Positions 51,398-59,928 of a DNA stretch of 64,000 nt are shown here, piece by piece. Position 1 is the stretch's first letter; each line of letters begins with the position of its first letter. The DNA lies in the NCBI RefSeq assembly GCF_015714715.1, contig NZ_WAHS01000001.1, positions 1 through 64,000 of the forward strand, written 5' to 3'. A program made the translations under genes and the position numbers. The notes beneath the pieces are model-generated. The model saw only the letters and a program-made list of their open reading frames with translations. It made no database searches and was not told where the DNA came from. This stretch comes from Aestuariivirga litoralis (GTDB taxonomy: Bacteria; Pseudomonadota; Alphaproteobacteria; Rhizobiales; Aestuariivirgaceae).

Positions 51398-52534
51398 ATG
51401 CCACAGCGCATCATGCAGTTTGGAACCAGCCGCTTCCTGCAGGCGCACGCTGATCTTTTTGTGCATCAGGCCCGGCAAGACGGGCAGGACATCGGCCCCA
51501 TCACCATCGTCAAAACCACAGGTGCGGGCCAGCGCGACGGCCGGGTCGCTGCTTTCCATGCGATGCGCGAATTTCCGGTGCGCCTGCGCGGCTATGAGGA
51601 TGGAACGCTTATTGACGAGGTCATCACTGTCAAGGGCATCGCTGCGGCCTATGACGCGCATGCAAACTGGCAGCAGGTGAAGGATGTCTTCGCACACCAA
51701 ACTGAAATCGTGTTTTCAAATGTCGGTGACAGCGGTTTTGCGGTTTCGGTTGAAGATAGCCGGGCGCAGCCGACTGAAGGCAGCGTGCCCAAAAGCTTTG
51801 CTGCGAAACTCCTGCTTCTGTTGAAATACCGCTTTGAACAGGGCGCGCGGCCTTTGCTGATCCTGCCTTGCGAACTCATCAACGACAACGGCTTGGTGCT
51901 CCGGCACTGTTTGCAGGCTCTGGCCGCAGCCTGGGCCTTGCCTGCCTCATTCAACGATTGGCTGGCAAGCGAAGTCACTATCTGCAACACGCTGGTGGAC
52001 AGGATTGTCTCGGAAGCGATTGAGCCCATCGGTGCCATCGCCGAACCTTACGGTCTATGGGCCATTCAATGGGGCGAAGCTGGCGAATTTCCTTTTCAAG
52101 ATTTCCATGTGGTTTTGACCGGTGACCTTGAGCCCTTCGCGCGTTTAAAACTTCACATCTTGAATCTCGGGCACACTTACTTGACGGAAATCTGGAAGTC
52201 GCAGCTGCGCGCGGAAGATGAAACGGTCCGGGACATTCTGCAGGACGCGAGGGTCAAATCCCGCCTGATCAATCTCTATGAGCGCGAAATCATTCCAGGC
52301 TTTGGCCTGCGCAATATGGCGGAGCCTGCTGCACGTTATATGGAAACCACTATGCAGCGTTTTGAAAATCCGTTCCTTAAGCACCGGATCAGCGACATCT
52401 ACCAGAACCACAAAGTAAAAATGGAGCGCCGCTTTGCGGCCTTCATTGATTGGACGAACAGCCCGGATCCCGCACAAGCCTTTCCGGAACTCTGCGAAAT
52501 GTGCGACAATTACCTAATCAAGTTTGGCCGTTAA
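51398..52534 (+). CDS. Mannitol-dehydrogenase-family oxidoreductase (UxaB/UxuB-like)
   Basis: A 378-residue long-chain polyol dehydrogenase. The N-terminal NAD region reads MQFGTSRFLQAHADLF. VFSNVGDSGF and LPCELINDNG are near the cofactor site, and the catalytic Lys region is KLHILNLGHTYL, as in mannonate (UxuB), altronate (UxaB) and mannitol dehydrogenases. Such enzymes interconvert hexuronates or ketohexuronates with aldonates. No dehydratase for the next step is in the window, but the KDG-kinase-like gene at 45595 would fit as exit step. It is the last gene of the importer operon. Confidence 0.85.
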   Translation: MPQRIMQFGTSRFLQAHADLFVHQARQDGQDIGPITIVKTTGAGQRDGRVAAFHAMREFPVRLRGYEDGTLIDEVITVKGIAAAYDAHANWQQVKDVFAHQTEIVFSNVGDSGFAVSVEDSRAQPTEGSVPKSFAAKLLLLLKYRFEQGARPLLILPCELINDNGLVLRHCLQALAAAWALPASFNDWLASEVTICNTLVDRIVSEAIEPIGAIAEPYGLWAIQWGEAGEFPFQDFHVVLTGDLEPFARLKLHILNLGHTYLTEIWKSQLRAEDETVRDILQDARVKSRLINLYEREIIPGFGLRNMAEPAARYMETTMQRFENPFLKHRISDIYQNHKVKMERRFAAFIDWTNSPDPAQAFPELCEMCDNYLIKFGR

Positions 52535-52583
52535 GCCCGTCAAACCGATAAAACCATGCCTTTCGAAAACTATCGCCCTTTTG

Positions 52584-54383
52584 TTAAATCCGTTTGGGCG
52601 CGCTTTTCTTCCGTACCGAATGAATTTCCCCCCGGCCAGCCTTCTTGGCGGCTTCTTGCAATGTATGGCGGAACTGATCGCGCTTTTCGTGGATAGAGGC
52701 GATGACGGGCCCTGTCTGGATGCCAAGGCCTATGAGTGCAGCTTCGGAAAGTTGCAAACTCGCCTCCACCGTTTCGGGTACTGCGTCAGTCACGCCCAGC
52801 GCATAAAGATGGCTGGCGTGTTTTTCGTCGGCAGCGCGTGAGATGATGGAAATATCGGGCCGGATTTCGCGCACATGTTCCACGATGGAGTCAATCGCGG
52901 CGCGCGTGCCGGTGGTGATGATCACGGCGGTGGCCAGCGGCAGGCCCGCTGTTTCGAGGAACCGGTTATCAGACGCATCGCCATAATAAACCGGGTGGCC
53001 GCGCTTGCGGTCGCGCGCCACGCCGGCTGCATCATTGTCGATCGCGATGAATTTGATCTTGTGTTCCTCAAGCAGCGCGCAAACCACTTTGCCCACGCGG
53101 CCGAAGCCCACGACGATGGCGCGGCGTTCAGTCGAGGGTGACTGGATTGTCAAGGCCGGATCAACCGCTGCATGAGGAGCGGGCGCCGGTGCGAACCGCC
53201 TTGCCAGGCTGGAGAGTAGGGGCGTGGCCGCCATGGTGACGGCAGTCGCGGCCAGAATAAAGCTGGCCGCAGGTTCCGGCACCAGATGCAGCGCCGCCGC
53301 CATGCCGATGCCCACGAATGCAAATTCGCCGCCTGGGCCAAGCAGTAATCCGGTTTCAATGGCGGCAGGCCAGGACAGTTTGAACAGCCGGCCAAGTACA
53401 GTGAGGATCACCGCCTTCAGCACGATCAAACCGACAATGGCAACGGGGAGCCAGAACGGCTCACGCAAAAATTCACGGAAGTCGATCTTCATGCCCACGG
53501 TGAAGAAGAATAGCCCGAGCAACAGACCCTTGAGCGGATCAATTGCCGACTCGATGGCCTTGCCATAGGCCGTCTCCGCCAGCATCAGGGCCACGATAAA
53601 AGCGCCCAGTGCCATGGAAAGCCCGGCGGCATGGGCAATGAGCCCGGCACCGATGATCACGAACAAAGCCGCGGCAACAAACAATTCGGTGGAACGTGCC
53701 GTGGTGACCAGCTGAAACAGAGGCCGCAACAGGAAGCGCCCGATCATCACCACAACGCCGATGGCGATGGCCGCCTTCGCCAAGGCGTAACCCAGATCGG
53801 CCCAGACCGAGCCTTCGTTTCCAGTTGAGAAAATCGAAATGAAAACCAGGATGGGCACCACCGCCAAATCCTGCATCAGCAGAATCGAAAAGCTGGCCCT
53901 GCCGGTGGAGGTGGCAAGCCGCCCTTGATGACCGAGCAGATCAAGCACGATGGCCGTGGATGAAAGTGCCAAACACATGCCGATCACCGCAGCAGGGATC
54001 AGAGGTTGGCCGGCCACAATGACAATGCCGGTCAACACCGCCGCAGAAATTGCGAATTGCAGTCCGCCCAGTCCGAAGACGAGACGGCGCATGGTGATCA
54101 ACCGCTGGAAAGAAAGCTCAAGGCCGATTAGGAACAGCAGGAACACCACGCCCAGTTCTGCCAGGCCGGACACGCTGTCAGCATCGACAATGGTGGCCCA
54201 ATAGAGGAACGGAAATTCCTTGATCAGCGAGCCAAGGCCCAGCGGCCCCAGCAATGCGCCAGCACCCAGATAGCCGAGAATGGGATTGATGCCCCAGCGG
54301 CGTACCAAAGGCACGATGATGCCCGCCGTGCCGAGCACAACGAGCGCATCACTATAAAGCTGAACAGAATTCGATTCGGACAC
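52584..54383 (-). CDS. CPA2-family K+/H+ antiporter with TrkA-N domain
   Basis: A 599-residue KefB/KefC/YbaL-type protein. About 12 membrane helices (to about residue 385) contain LGYLGAGALLGPLGLG, GVVFLLFLIGLELSF, GMCLALSSTAIVLDLL and LLLGPGGEFAFVGIGMA. A cytosolic NAD-binding TrkA-N domain follows (IVVGFGRVGKVVCALL, then IDNDAAGVARDRKRGHPVYYGDA). It exchanges K+ or Na+ for protons. The start is a GTG at 54383 with AAGGTAA before it. It is convergent with the dehydrogenase operon. It may balance the Kdp uptake system, though it is not linked to it. Confidence 0.9.
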   Translation of the reverse strand: MSESNSVQLYSDALVVLGTAGIIVPLVRRWGINPILGYLGAGALLGPLGLGSLIKEFPFLYWATIVDADSVSGLAELGVVFLLFLIGLELSFQRLITMRRLVFGLGGLQFAISAAVLTGIVIVAGQPLIPAAVIGMCLALSSTAIVLDLLGHQGRLATSTGRASFSILLMQDLAVVPILVFISIFSTGNEGSVWADLGYALAKAAIAIGVVVMIGRFLLRPLFQLVTTARSTELFVAAALFVIIGAGLIAHAAGLSMALGAFIVALMLAETAYGKAIESAIDPLKGLLLGLFFFTVGMKIDFREFLREPFWLPVAIVGLIVLKAVILTVLGRLFKLSWPAAIETGLLLGPGGEFAFVGIGMAAALHLVPEPAASFILAATAVTMAATPLLSSLARRFAPAPAPHAAVDPALTIQSPSTERRAIVVGFGRVGKVVCALLEEHKIKFIAIDNDAAGVARDRKRGHPVYYGDASDNRFLETAGLPLATAVIITTGTRAAIDSIVEHVREIRPDISIISRAADEKHASHLYALGVTDAVPETVEASLQLSEAALIGLGIQTGPVIASIHEKRDQFRHTLQEAAKKAGRGEIHSVRKKSAPKRI

Positions 54384-54498
54384 GGTGTTACCTTACCGGG
54401 GCGATCTGGGCTGGGAATGGATTTGTGGAGTATGACGGGACGTAGCAGATGAAGCGTACGCCGTCAATCTTTATTTTCCTATTAAAAGAATAAATAAC

Positions 54499-55899
54499 TT
54501 ACGTTGGTTTTTGCCCCAGCAACGTTTCAGTCGCAAAGGCTTCGTCCAGCTGCGCATCTGTCATCAATTTGTGCGCCAGAACCACGCTGCGCAATGACTG
54601 CCCGGTGGCCAATGCTTCCTTGGCCACCGCGCTCGCCTTGGCATAGCCGACGTATGGATTAATGGCGGTCACAGCCACCAGCGAATGTTCCAGCAGCCAT
54701 TGGCAGCGCGCGGCATCGGCCTCGATTCCGTCCACGCATTTTTCGCGCAGCACTTTCATGCCGCGCGTGAGCATGCGCATGGATTGCAGGATGTTGAACA
54801 CGATGACAGGTTCCATTGCATTGAGCTGCAGCTGTCCGGCCTCTGCACCCAGGGTGACGGTGAGGTCATTGCCGATCACTTGATAGGCAATCTGGTTGAT
54901 CACTTCCGGAATGACGGGATTGACCTTGCCCGGCATGATTGAAGAGCCCGCCTGCATGGCAGGTAATTTAATTTCGCCAAACCCCGCGCGCGGGCCGCTG
55001 TTCAGCAAACGCAGATCATTGCAGATTTTTGAAAGCTTCACGGCAATGCGTTTCAGCACGCCCGAGAAAGTCACGAACGCCCCCATATCGGATGTGGCTT
55101 CGATCAGATTGCCAGCCGCGATCATCCGCTCGGAGGATACCGCTGACAGATGCCTTACCGCCGCTTCCACATAACCCGGTGGTGTGTTGATGCCGGTGCC
55201 GATCGCTGTGCCGCCCAGATTGATCTCACGCAGAAGATTGCCCACTTCAAGCAGGCGGTCGATGTCTTCACCCACGGTCACACCGAAAGCGCGGAACTCA
55301 TCGCCCAGCCGCATGGGCACAGCATCCATCAATTGTGTGCGGCCCACTTTGATGATGTCGTGAAATTGATCACCCTTGGCAAGGAACGCGGCTTTCAGCA
55401 GGCGCAACTGCTCAGCCAGAGGCGGGCAGGCGCGCACCATCGCCAATCGCGCAGCGGTGGGATAAGCGTCATTGGTGGATTGCGAAAGGTTCACATGGTC
55501 ATTCGGATGGATGAGTGCGTAATGTCCCGGTTGCCGTTGCAGTTCGCGCAAGGCCAGATTGGCGATCACTTCATTGGCATTCATGTTGGTGGAGGTGCCG
55601 GCACCACCCTGCAGCATGTCCACGATGAAGGCGCTATCGGCTTCGCCGGCGATCACGCGATCAGAAGCGCGAGTGATGGCGCCGCCGATGCGGGAGTCGA
55701 GAACACCCAATTCCATATTGGCCAACGCTGCAGCCTTTTTCACCATGGCCAGCGATTGGATCAATTCCGGATAATCACTCAAACGCGTGCCGGTGATCGG
55801 AAAGTTCTCTGCCCCTCGCAGAGAATGTACGCCGTACAGCGCATCGGCGGGCAATTTCACTTCGCCCAATGAGTCGGCTTCCTTGCGCATACTGGTCAT
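54499..55899 (-). CDS. aspA: Aspartate ammonia-lyase
   Basis: A 466-residue class II fumarase/aspartase protein, converting L-aspartate to fumarate and ammonia. The N-terminus ADALYGVHSLRGAENFPIT is typical of AspA rather than FumC. The substrate regions GGAGTSTNMNANEVIAN and NLSQSTNDAYPTA are present, and the superfamily signature GSSIMPGKVNPV is near residue 320. It lies 15 bases after the racemase-family gene on the same strand, so the two may share a transcript for amino-acid catabolism. Confidence 0.92.
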   Translation of the reverse strand: MTSMRKEADSLGEVKLPADALYGVHSLRGAENFPITGTRLSDYPELIQSLAMVKKAAALANMELGVLDSRIGGAITRASDRVIAGEADSAFIVDMLQGGAGTSTNMNANEVIANLALRELQRQPGHYALIHPNDHVNLSQSTNDAYPTAARLAMVRACPPLAEQLRLLKAAFLAKGDQFHDIIKVGRTQLMDAVPMRLGDEFRAFGVTVGEDIDRLLEVGNLLREINLGGTAIGTGINTPPGYVEAAVRHLSAVSSERMIAAGNLIEATSDMGAFVTFSGVLKRIAVKLSKICNDLRLLNSGPRAGFGEIKLPAMQAGSSIMPGKVNPVIPEVINQIAYQVIGNDLTVTLGAEAGQLQLNAMEPVIVFNILQSMRMLTRGMKVLREKCVDGIEADAARCQWLLEHSLVAVTAINPYVGYAKASAVAKEALATGQSLRSVVLAHKLMTDAQLDEAFATETLLGQKPT

Positions 55900-55914
55900 T
55901 TCAGTTTCCCCCGT

Positions 55915-56943
55915 TTAGAAAATTTTAGGCCATGTATCCGACAGGCGATAACCTTGCGGGAAGGGATCCGATGGATCCAGCATCACTTGTGCGGTGCCGA
56001 TGATCCAGCCGCGGCCGGAAATCACTGGCACGATGGCCTTGGTACCGCCCACATCCGTCTCGCTTTCAATGCTGCAATGAAATTCGGTGTCGAGCGGCGA
56101 GATGCCGATGAATTTCTCGCCTATTTTCATTTGGCCTTTCGCATGAAGCACCGCCATGCGGGCAGAACAGCCAGTGCCGGTGGGCGAGCGGTCCAGCTTG
56201 CCGGGCCTGATGGTCACGGCGTTCTTGCCGGTCAGCACGCCATTTACCCGTTGCACAGGCTCGGTCATTTGGCAGAAGGAAATGTGGTTCCAGTCTTTCG
56301 CTGGATGCTTGAAACCCAGCTGTTCTTCCGCCGCAGCTGTAACCTTGATTCCAAGTTCGGCGATTTCGCGCGCCGCATCGCCGACAATGCGCAGGCCGAC
56401 GGATTGCGCATCAACGATGACGAAACTATCGCCACCAAAAGCAATATCGGCATTGATCGTGCCCATACCTTTGATCTCCAGCGGCACATCGAGCTTCTGC
56501 GCGAAGGACGGCACATTGCGCACATGGATGCGTTCAGCCTTGCCATTGCTGCATTCAGCCTTCACCTCGACCACGCCGCCGGGCGCTTCGAGCACGAGAT
56601 GTGTGATCGGTTCCTGCATCGGCACGATGCCAGTGTCGAGCAATACGGTGGCCACACAGATGGAATTGGAGCCAGACATGGGCGGCGTGTCGGCGGGCTC
56701 CATGATGATCCAACCCGTATGGGCGCGCGGATCTTTGGGCGGCACCAGAAGATTGACGTGGCGGAAAACACCGCCGCGCGGTTCGTTCAACACGAAATTA
56801 CGCAGCGTTTCATCCTTGGCGATGAAACGTGACTGTTCCCAGATGGTGGCACCGGGAGGAGGCGCCACGCCGCCAACGATAACATCGCCCACTTCGCCTT
56901 CGGCGTGACAGGTGACGATATGGAGAAGCTTTGTTGTGCGCAT
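55915..56943 (-). CDS. Proline-racemase-family enzyme (hydroxyproline epimerase or dehydratase)
   Basis: A 342-residue proline racemase superfamily protein. The first active-site position is Ser (S90 in PPMSGSNS) instead of Cys, while the second is Cys (C259 in [10 protein letters not shown]); D251 follows the usual pattern. A Ser/Cys pair occurs in members acting on hydroxyprolines (4-hydroxyproline 2-epimerase or trans-3-hydroxyproline dehydratase) rather than in true proline racemases. Other motifs are [30 protein letters not shown] and the C-terminal [15 protein letters not shown]. It is encoded 15 bases before aspA. The exact reaction cannot be told by eye. Confidence 0.85.
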   Translation of the reverse strand: MRTTKLLHIVTCHAEGEVGDVIVGGVAPPPGATIWEQSRFIAKDETLRNFVLNEPRGGVFRHVNLLVPPKDPRAHTGWIIMEPADTPPMSGSNSICVATVLLDTGIVPMQEPITHLVLEAPGGVVEVKAECSNGKAERIHVRNVPSFAQKLDVPLEIKGMGTINADIAFGGDSFVIVDAQSVGLRIVGDAAREIAELGIKVTAAAEEQLGFKHPAKDWNHISFCQMTEPVQRVNGVLTGKNAVTIRPGKLDRSPTGTGCSARMAVLHAKGQMKIGEKFIGISPLDTEFHCSIESETDVGGTKAIVPVISGRGWIIGTAQVMLDPSDPFPQGYRLSDTWPKIF

Positions 56944-57025
56944 GAGGCATTGAAGCGCGGATGCGGGCTTAAGTCCAGATGGCCCGCGCCTTGCTTTTTC
57001 AAATGGCTCAGTTGAAAGTCTTGTG

Positions 57026-57805
57026 ATGAGCGAAGAACTCTATCATCCCAAATTGATTTCGATCCTTGAACGCATTTGGGGCGCAGGCTGGTTGTCGCCC
57101 GGCGGGCCGGCGGAAGTGAAGTTGTTGCTGGAAGGCTTGAGCCTCGCCGACAAAAGCGTGCTGGATATCGGCTGCGGGGCAGGCGGCATCGAAGTCGAAC
57201 TGATCAGGGCGCATGGTGCAGCCTATGTGACGGGCATCGATGTGGAAGACGGTGTGCTGGCGGTGGCGCGGCGCACCGCTAAAAATGCAAATATCGCTGA
57301 TCGCGCCGGTTTTGTGAAAGTGGCGCCGGGGCCGCTGCCGTTTCCACCGCAGACATTCGATGTGGTGTTCAGCAAGGATTCCATCGTCCACATTCCGGAC
57401 AAGCACGCCTTGATGCGAGAGGTCTCTCGCGTGTTGAAGCCAGGTGGATGGTTGGTGGCTTCGGACTGGCTAATCGGCCATGATGGTGAGCCTTCCGCGC
57501 AGATGAAAGCCTATATTGCGGCTGAAGGTCTGGATTTCGGCATGGCCGCGCCGGCACACTATTCCGATGCTTTATCCATGGCGGGTTTTGAATCTGTTTT
57601 GCTGAAGAGCCGTAATGACTGGTACCGCGTGCGGGCGCGCGAAGAATTGGCGCGCCTTGAAGGGCCTCTCTTTGCAGATTTAGTTGCTGAACTCGGACGT
57701 GACTTTGTGGACGGTAATATCAAAGTCTGGCGCAACATGATCCCCGTTCTGGATTCGGGCGAACACACGCCCACCCATATCAGGGGCCGAAAGCCTAGAG
57801 GCTGA
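57026..57805 (+). CDS. Class I SAM-dependent methyltransferase
   Basis: A 259-residue Rossmann-fold methyltransferase. Motif I is [15 protein letters not shown], the acidic end of strand 2 is [16 protein letters not shown], and post-motif regions are [16 protein letters not shown] and [17 protein letters not shown]. The D-S-I-V-H-I-x-D-K block resembles phosphoethanolamine or sarcosine/dimethylglycine N-methyltransferases and UbiE-like enzymes. A GTG codon immediately precedes the ATG used. It is divergent from the racemase-family gene and convergent with the TetR gene (11-base overlap). The substrate is unknown. Confidence 0.83.
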   Translation: MSEELYHPKLISILERIWGAGWLSPGGPAEVKLLLEGLSLADKSVLDIGCGAGGIEVELIRAHGAAYVTGIDVEDGVLAVARRTAKNANIADRAGFVKVAPGPLPFPPQTFDVVFSKDSIVHIPDKHALMREVSRVLKPGGWLVASDWLIGHDGEPSAQMKAYIAAEGLDFGMAAPAHYSDALSMAGFESVLLKSRNDWYRVRAREELARLEGPLFADLVAELGRDFVDGNIKVWRNMIPVLDSGEHTPTHIRGRKPRG

Positions 57806-58451
57806 TCAGGCCATCCGGCGTGAAGTGTTTGGGGAAATGCACGGCAGCACAGGTGTACAGCGTGCGCAAAGCCTCATTGCGGTTATAGGCATTCTTCATC
57901 GAGAGAATATCAAGCCACAGGCCATCGCTGACCAGGCGAATGATGCGCGCGGTGCGGGTGGCATCGTGGCTGTATCCGCCCTGCTTGATCAATGCGGCGC
58001 AAATGGATTCCAGATTGCGAATATACTTCCTGTCATTCGGGGCGCATTCCTGCTGGTAGATCGGGCGGCTTTGCGCTTCGCCCCAGAAAGCGCACCAGCA
58101 GGCCAGATGTTCTGGCGTGCAAATGGCCTTGTCAAAATCCGCGCGGATCAAGGCATCAAGCTGTTCGGCCGGATGCGGGCCTGATTTGGCCAGGGCATTT
58201 GTCCAGTTGGCGCGGTACTCTTCCGCCATGTGGAGCAGGGTGGCGGTGAGCAGCTTTTCCTTGGTTTCAAAATGGAAGATCACCAAGCCATGCGAAACGC
58301 CGGCTTCCGCCGCCACATCGGAAATCATCGTCGAGGCAAAACCCTTGCGGGCCAGCACGCGCATCGTCGCGCGGATGAGCTGCATCTGCCGTGCATCACG
58401 GCTGATCTTGCGGGCAATCGGCACGCGTGTCGGTGATTGTTGAGCCAACAT
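57795..58451 (-). CDS. TetR-family regulator, BetI-like
   Basis: A 218-residue TetR regulator. The DNA-binding domain (about 20-66) reads LIRATMRVLARKGFASTMIS, then VAAEAGVSHGLVIFHF and TKEKLLTATLLHMAEEYR. The V-S-H-G-L-V-x-x-H-F recognition helix and the C-terminal domain with CTPEHLACWCAFWGEAQ and PIYQQECAPNDRKYIRNL resemble BetI, the choline-responsive repressor. It is divergent from the aminotransferase operon. A perfect palindrome 7 bases upstream of its ATG is likely its own operator. Confidence 0.88.
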   Translation of the reverse strand: MLAQQSPTRVPIARKISRDARQMQLIRATMRVLARKGFASTMISDVAAEAGVSHGLVIFHFETKEKLLTATLLHMAEEYRANWTNALAKSGPHPAEQLDALIRADFDKAICTPEHLACWCAFWGEAQSRPIYQQECAPNDRKYIRNLESICAALIKQGGYSHDATRTARIIRLVSDGLWLDILSMKNAYNRNEALRTLYTCAAVHFPKHFTPDGLISL

Positions 58452-58457
58452 ATCCGA

Positions 58458-58474
58458 ATCTATAAATTATAGAT
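58458..58474. promoter_or_regulatory. Perfect palindrome before the TetR gene
   Basis: ATCTATAAATTATAGAT is a perfect 8-1-8 inverted repeat, 7 bases upstream of the TetR ATG. TetR proteins bind such compact palindromes and often repress their own gene, so this is the likely autoregulatory operator. It is distinct from the second inverted repeat 24 bases further. Confidence 0.65.
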
Positions 58475-58497
58475 ACATGAAATACAACATTTATTTG

Positions 58498-58534
58498 TGA
58501 CTGATTGACATTTCAGTCAGAATTCCGCTAGCCT
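58498..58534 (+). promoter_or_regulatory. Promoter and inverted repeat of the aminotransferase operon
   Basis: TGACTGA (58498-58504) and TCAGTCA (58513-58519) form a 7-8-7 inverted repeat. The spacer contains TTGACA (58505-58510), which makes a promoter with TAGCCT (58529-58534) at an 18-base spacing. A protein bound here would cover the -35 box. The aminotransferase ATG is 51 bases beyond the -10 box. Confidence 0.65.
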
Positions 58535-58584
58535 TTGGTCAAGTGATTGAAGGGCCTCAAGAGAAGGCCAATGGTGAGGACCCA

Positions 58585-59928
58585 ATGAGCATTCGCAACA
58601 GCAGAGACCTTTCCAAATCCAATGCGCATTTCCAGAAAGCATTGAAGCGCCTGCCGCTCGGCGTGGCTTCAACCTTCCGTTATTGGGGCGATGACCGCAC
58701 GATCTATGTGAAGCGCGGCAAGGGTGGGCGCACCTGGGACATCGACGACAATTGCTATGTCGATTACCGGCTGGGCTATGGCCCCGCGATCCTTGGCTAT
58801 GCCGATGACCGCGTGGACGAAGCGGCAAAGAAGGGCATGGAAGTGGGCGGCGTGTTTGCGCTTTCCACCGAACGTGAGCTGATCGTTGCTGACCGCATCG
58901 CCAAGATGGTGCCTTCGGTTGATCTGGTTCGTTATTCGAACAGCGGCACCGAAGCCACGATGGCGGCGCTTCGCGTGTCGCGTGCCTTCACCGGCCGCGA
59001 CCAATATGTACTGATCGAAGGCGGCTATCACGGGCTTTACGATGCGGCCATGTGGATGGCCAATATGGATGCGTGGGATCCGAAGAGCGGCGAGGATCCA
59101 TCAGTGGTGCCTTATTCGAAAGGCATTCCGGTTACGCTGAAGGACCTGGTGCATCTCACGCCGATGAATGATGCGCAACGGCTGGAAGATGTGTTCAAGC
59201 AATATGGCCACAAGCTGGCGGCCATGCTGATGGAGCCGATCCTGGGCAATTGCTGTGGCATTTCGGCGACGACCGAATTTGTGAAGCTGGCGCGCGCGCT
59301 GTGCGACAAATATGGTGTGCTGCTGATCATCGACGAAGTGAAAACCGGCTTCCGCGTGGCGCGCGGCGGGGTGCAATCGCTGCACGGGGTGCGGCCAGAT
59401 ATTTCCACTTTCGCCAAGGCAATGGCCAATGGCTATCCGATTGCGGCGATCGGCGGGCGCGAAGATGTGATGCGTACATTCCGCTATGGTGGCGCTGCAC
59501 ATGGCGGGACTTATACCGCGCATTCGGTTTCGCTCGCGGCGGCCGAGCGCTGCCTGCAAATCCTCGATGAAACACCTGCGCTGGAAACGCTAGCGGCCTA
59601 TGGCGAAAAGCTGAAAGCGGGCATCAAGGAAATCCTCGACCGGCGCGGCATCGTGCATTCCTTCACAGGGCATTCATCGATGTTCGGGCTGTTCTTTGCA
59701 GCCAAGCCACCGGTGGACTACCGCGCCTGGAAGAAATCCGATTACACATTCTATGACAAGATGGCGCGGCACCTGCAGGACATGAACATCATTGTCGAGC
59801 CGGATTCACGTGAGCCATGGTTCATGTGCGAAGCGCATGATCAATCTTGCCTGGCGGATACGCTGAAGGCGGTGGAGAGTGCGGTGGACCTGACGCTTGA
59901 GCAGCTGGAAACCGAGAAGCGCGCATGA
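58585..59928 (+). CDS. Class III PLP-dependent aminotransferase
   Basis: A 447-residue class III (omega/GSA-like) aminotransferase. PLP-site motifs are YSNSGTEATMAAL (117-129), EGGYHGLYDAAMW, LLIIDEVKTGFR with D250, and the Schiff-base Lys K278 in DISTFAKAMANGYP. The overall pattern is closest to glutamate-1-semialdehyde-type enzymes but is catabolic by context. The open frame starts 14 codons earlier; ATG 58585 has GAGGA at a proper distance. It is the first gene of a four-gene operon with two flavoproteins and a GcvT-like protein, so it may deaminate an intermediate of that pathway. Confidence 0.88.
   Translation: MSIRNSRDLSKSNAHFQKALKRLPLGVASTFRYWGDDRTIYVKRGKGGRTWDIDDNCYVDYRLGYGPAILGYADDRVDEAAKKGMEVGGVFALSTERELIVADRIAKMVPSVDLVRYSNSGTEATMAALRVSRAFTGRDQYVLIEGGYHGLYDAAMWMANMDAWDPKSGEDPSVVPYSKGIPVTLKDLVHLTPMNDAQRLEDVFKQYGHKLAAMLMEPILGNCCGISATTEFVKLARALCDKYGVLLIIDEVKTGFRVARGGVQSLHGVRPDISTFAKAMANGYPIAAIGGREDVMRTFRYGGAAHGGTYTAHSVSLAAAERCLQILDETPALETLAAYGEKLKAGIKEILDRRGIVHSFTGHSSMFGLFFAAKPPVDYRAWKKSDYTFYDKMARHLQDMNIIVEPDSREPWFMCEAHDQSCLADTLKAVESAVDLTLEQLETEKRA

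Noticed and set aside
55150-56908. Long plus-strand frames (240, 292 and 250 codons) opposite aspA and the racemase-family gene.
   Set aside because: Antisense shadows without recognisable protein features.
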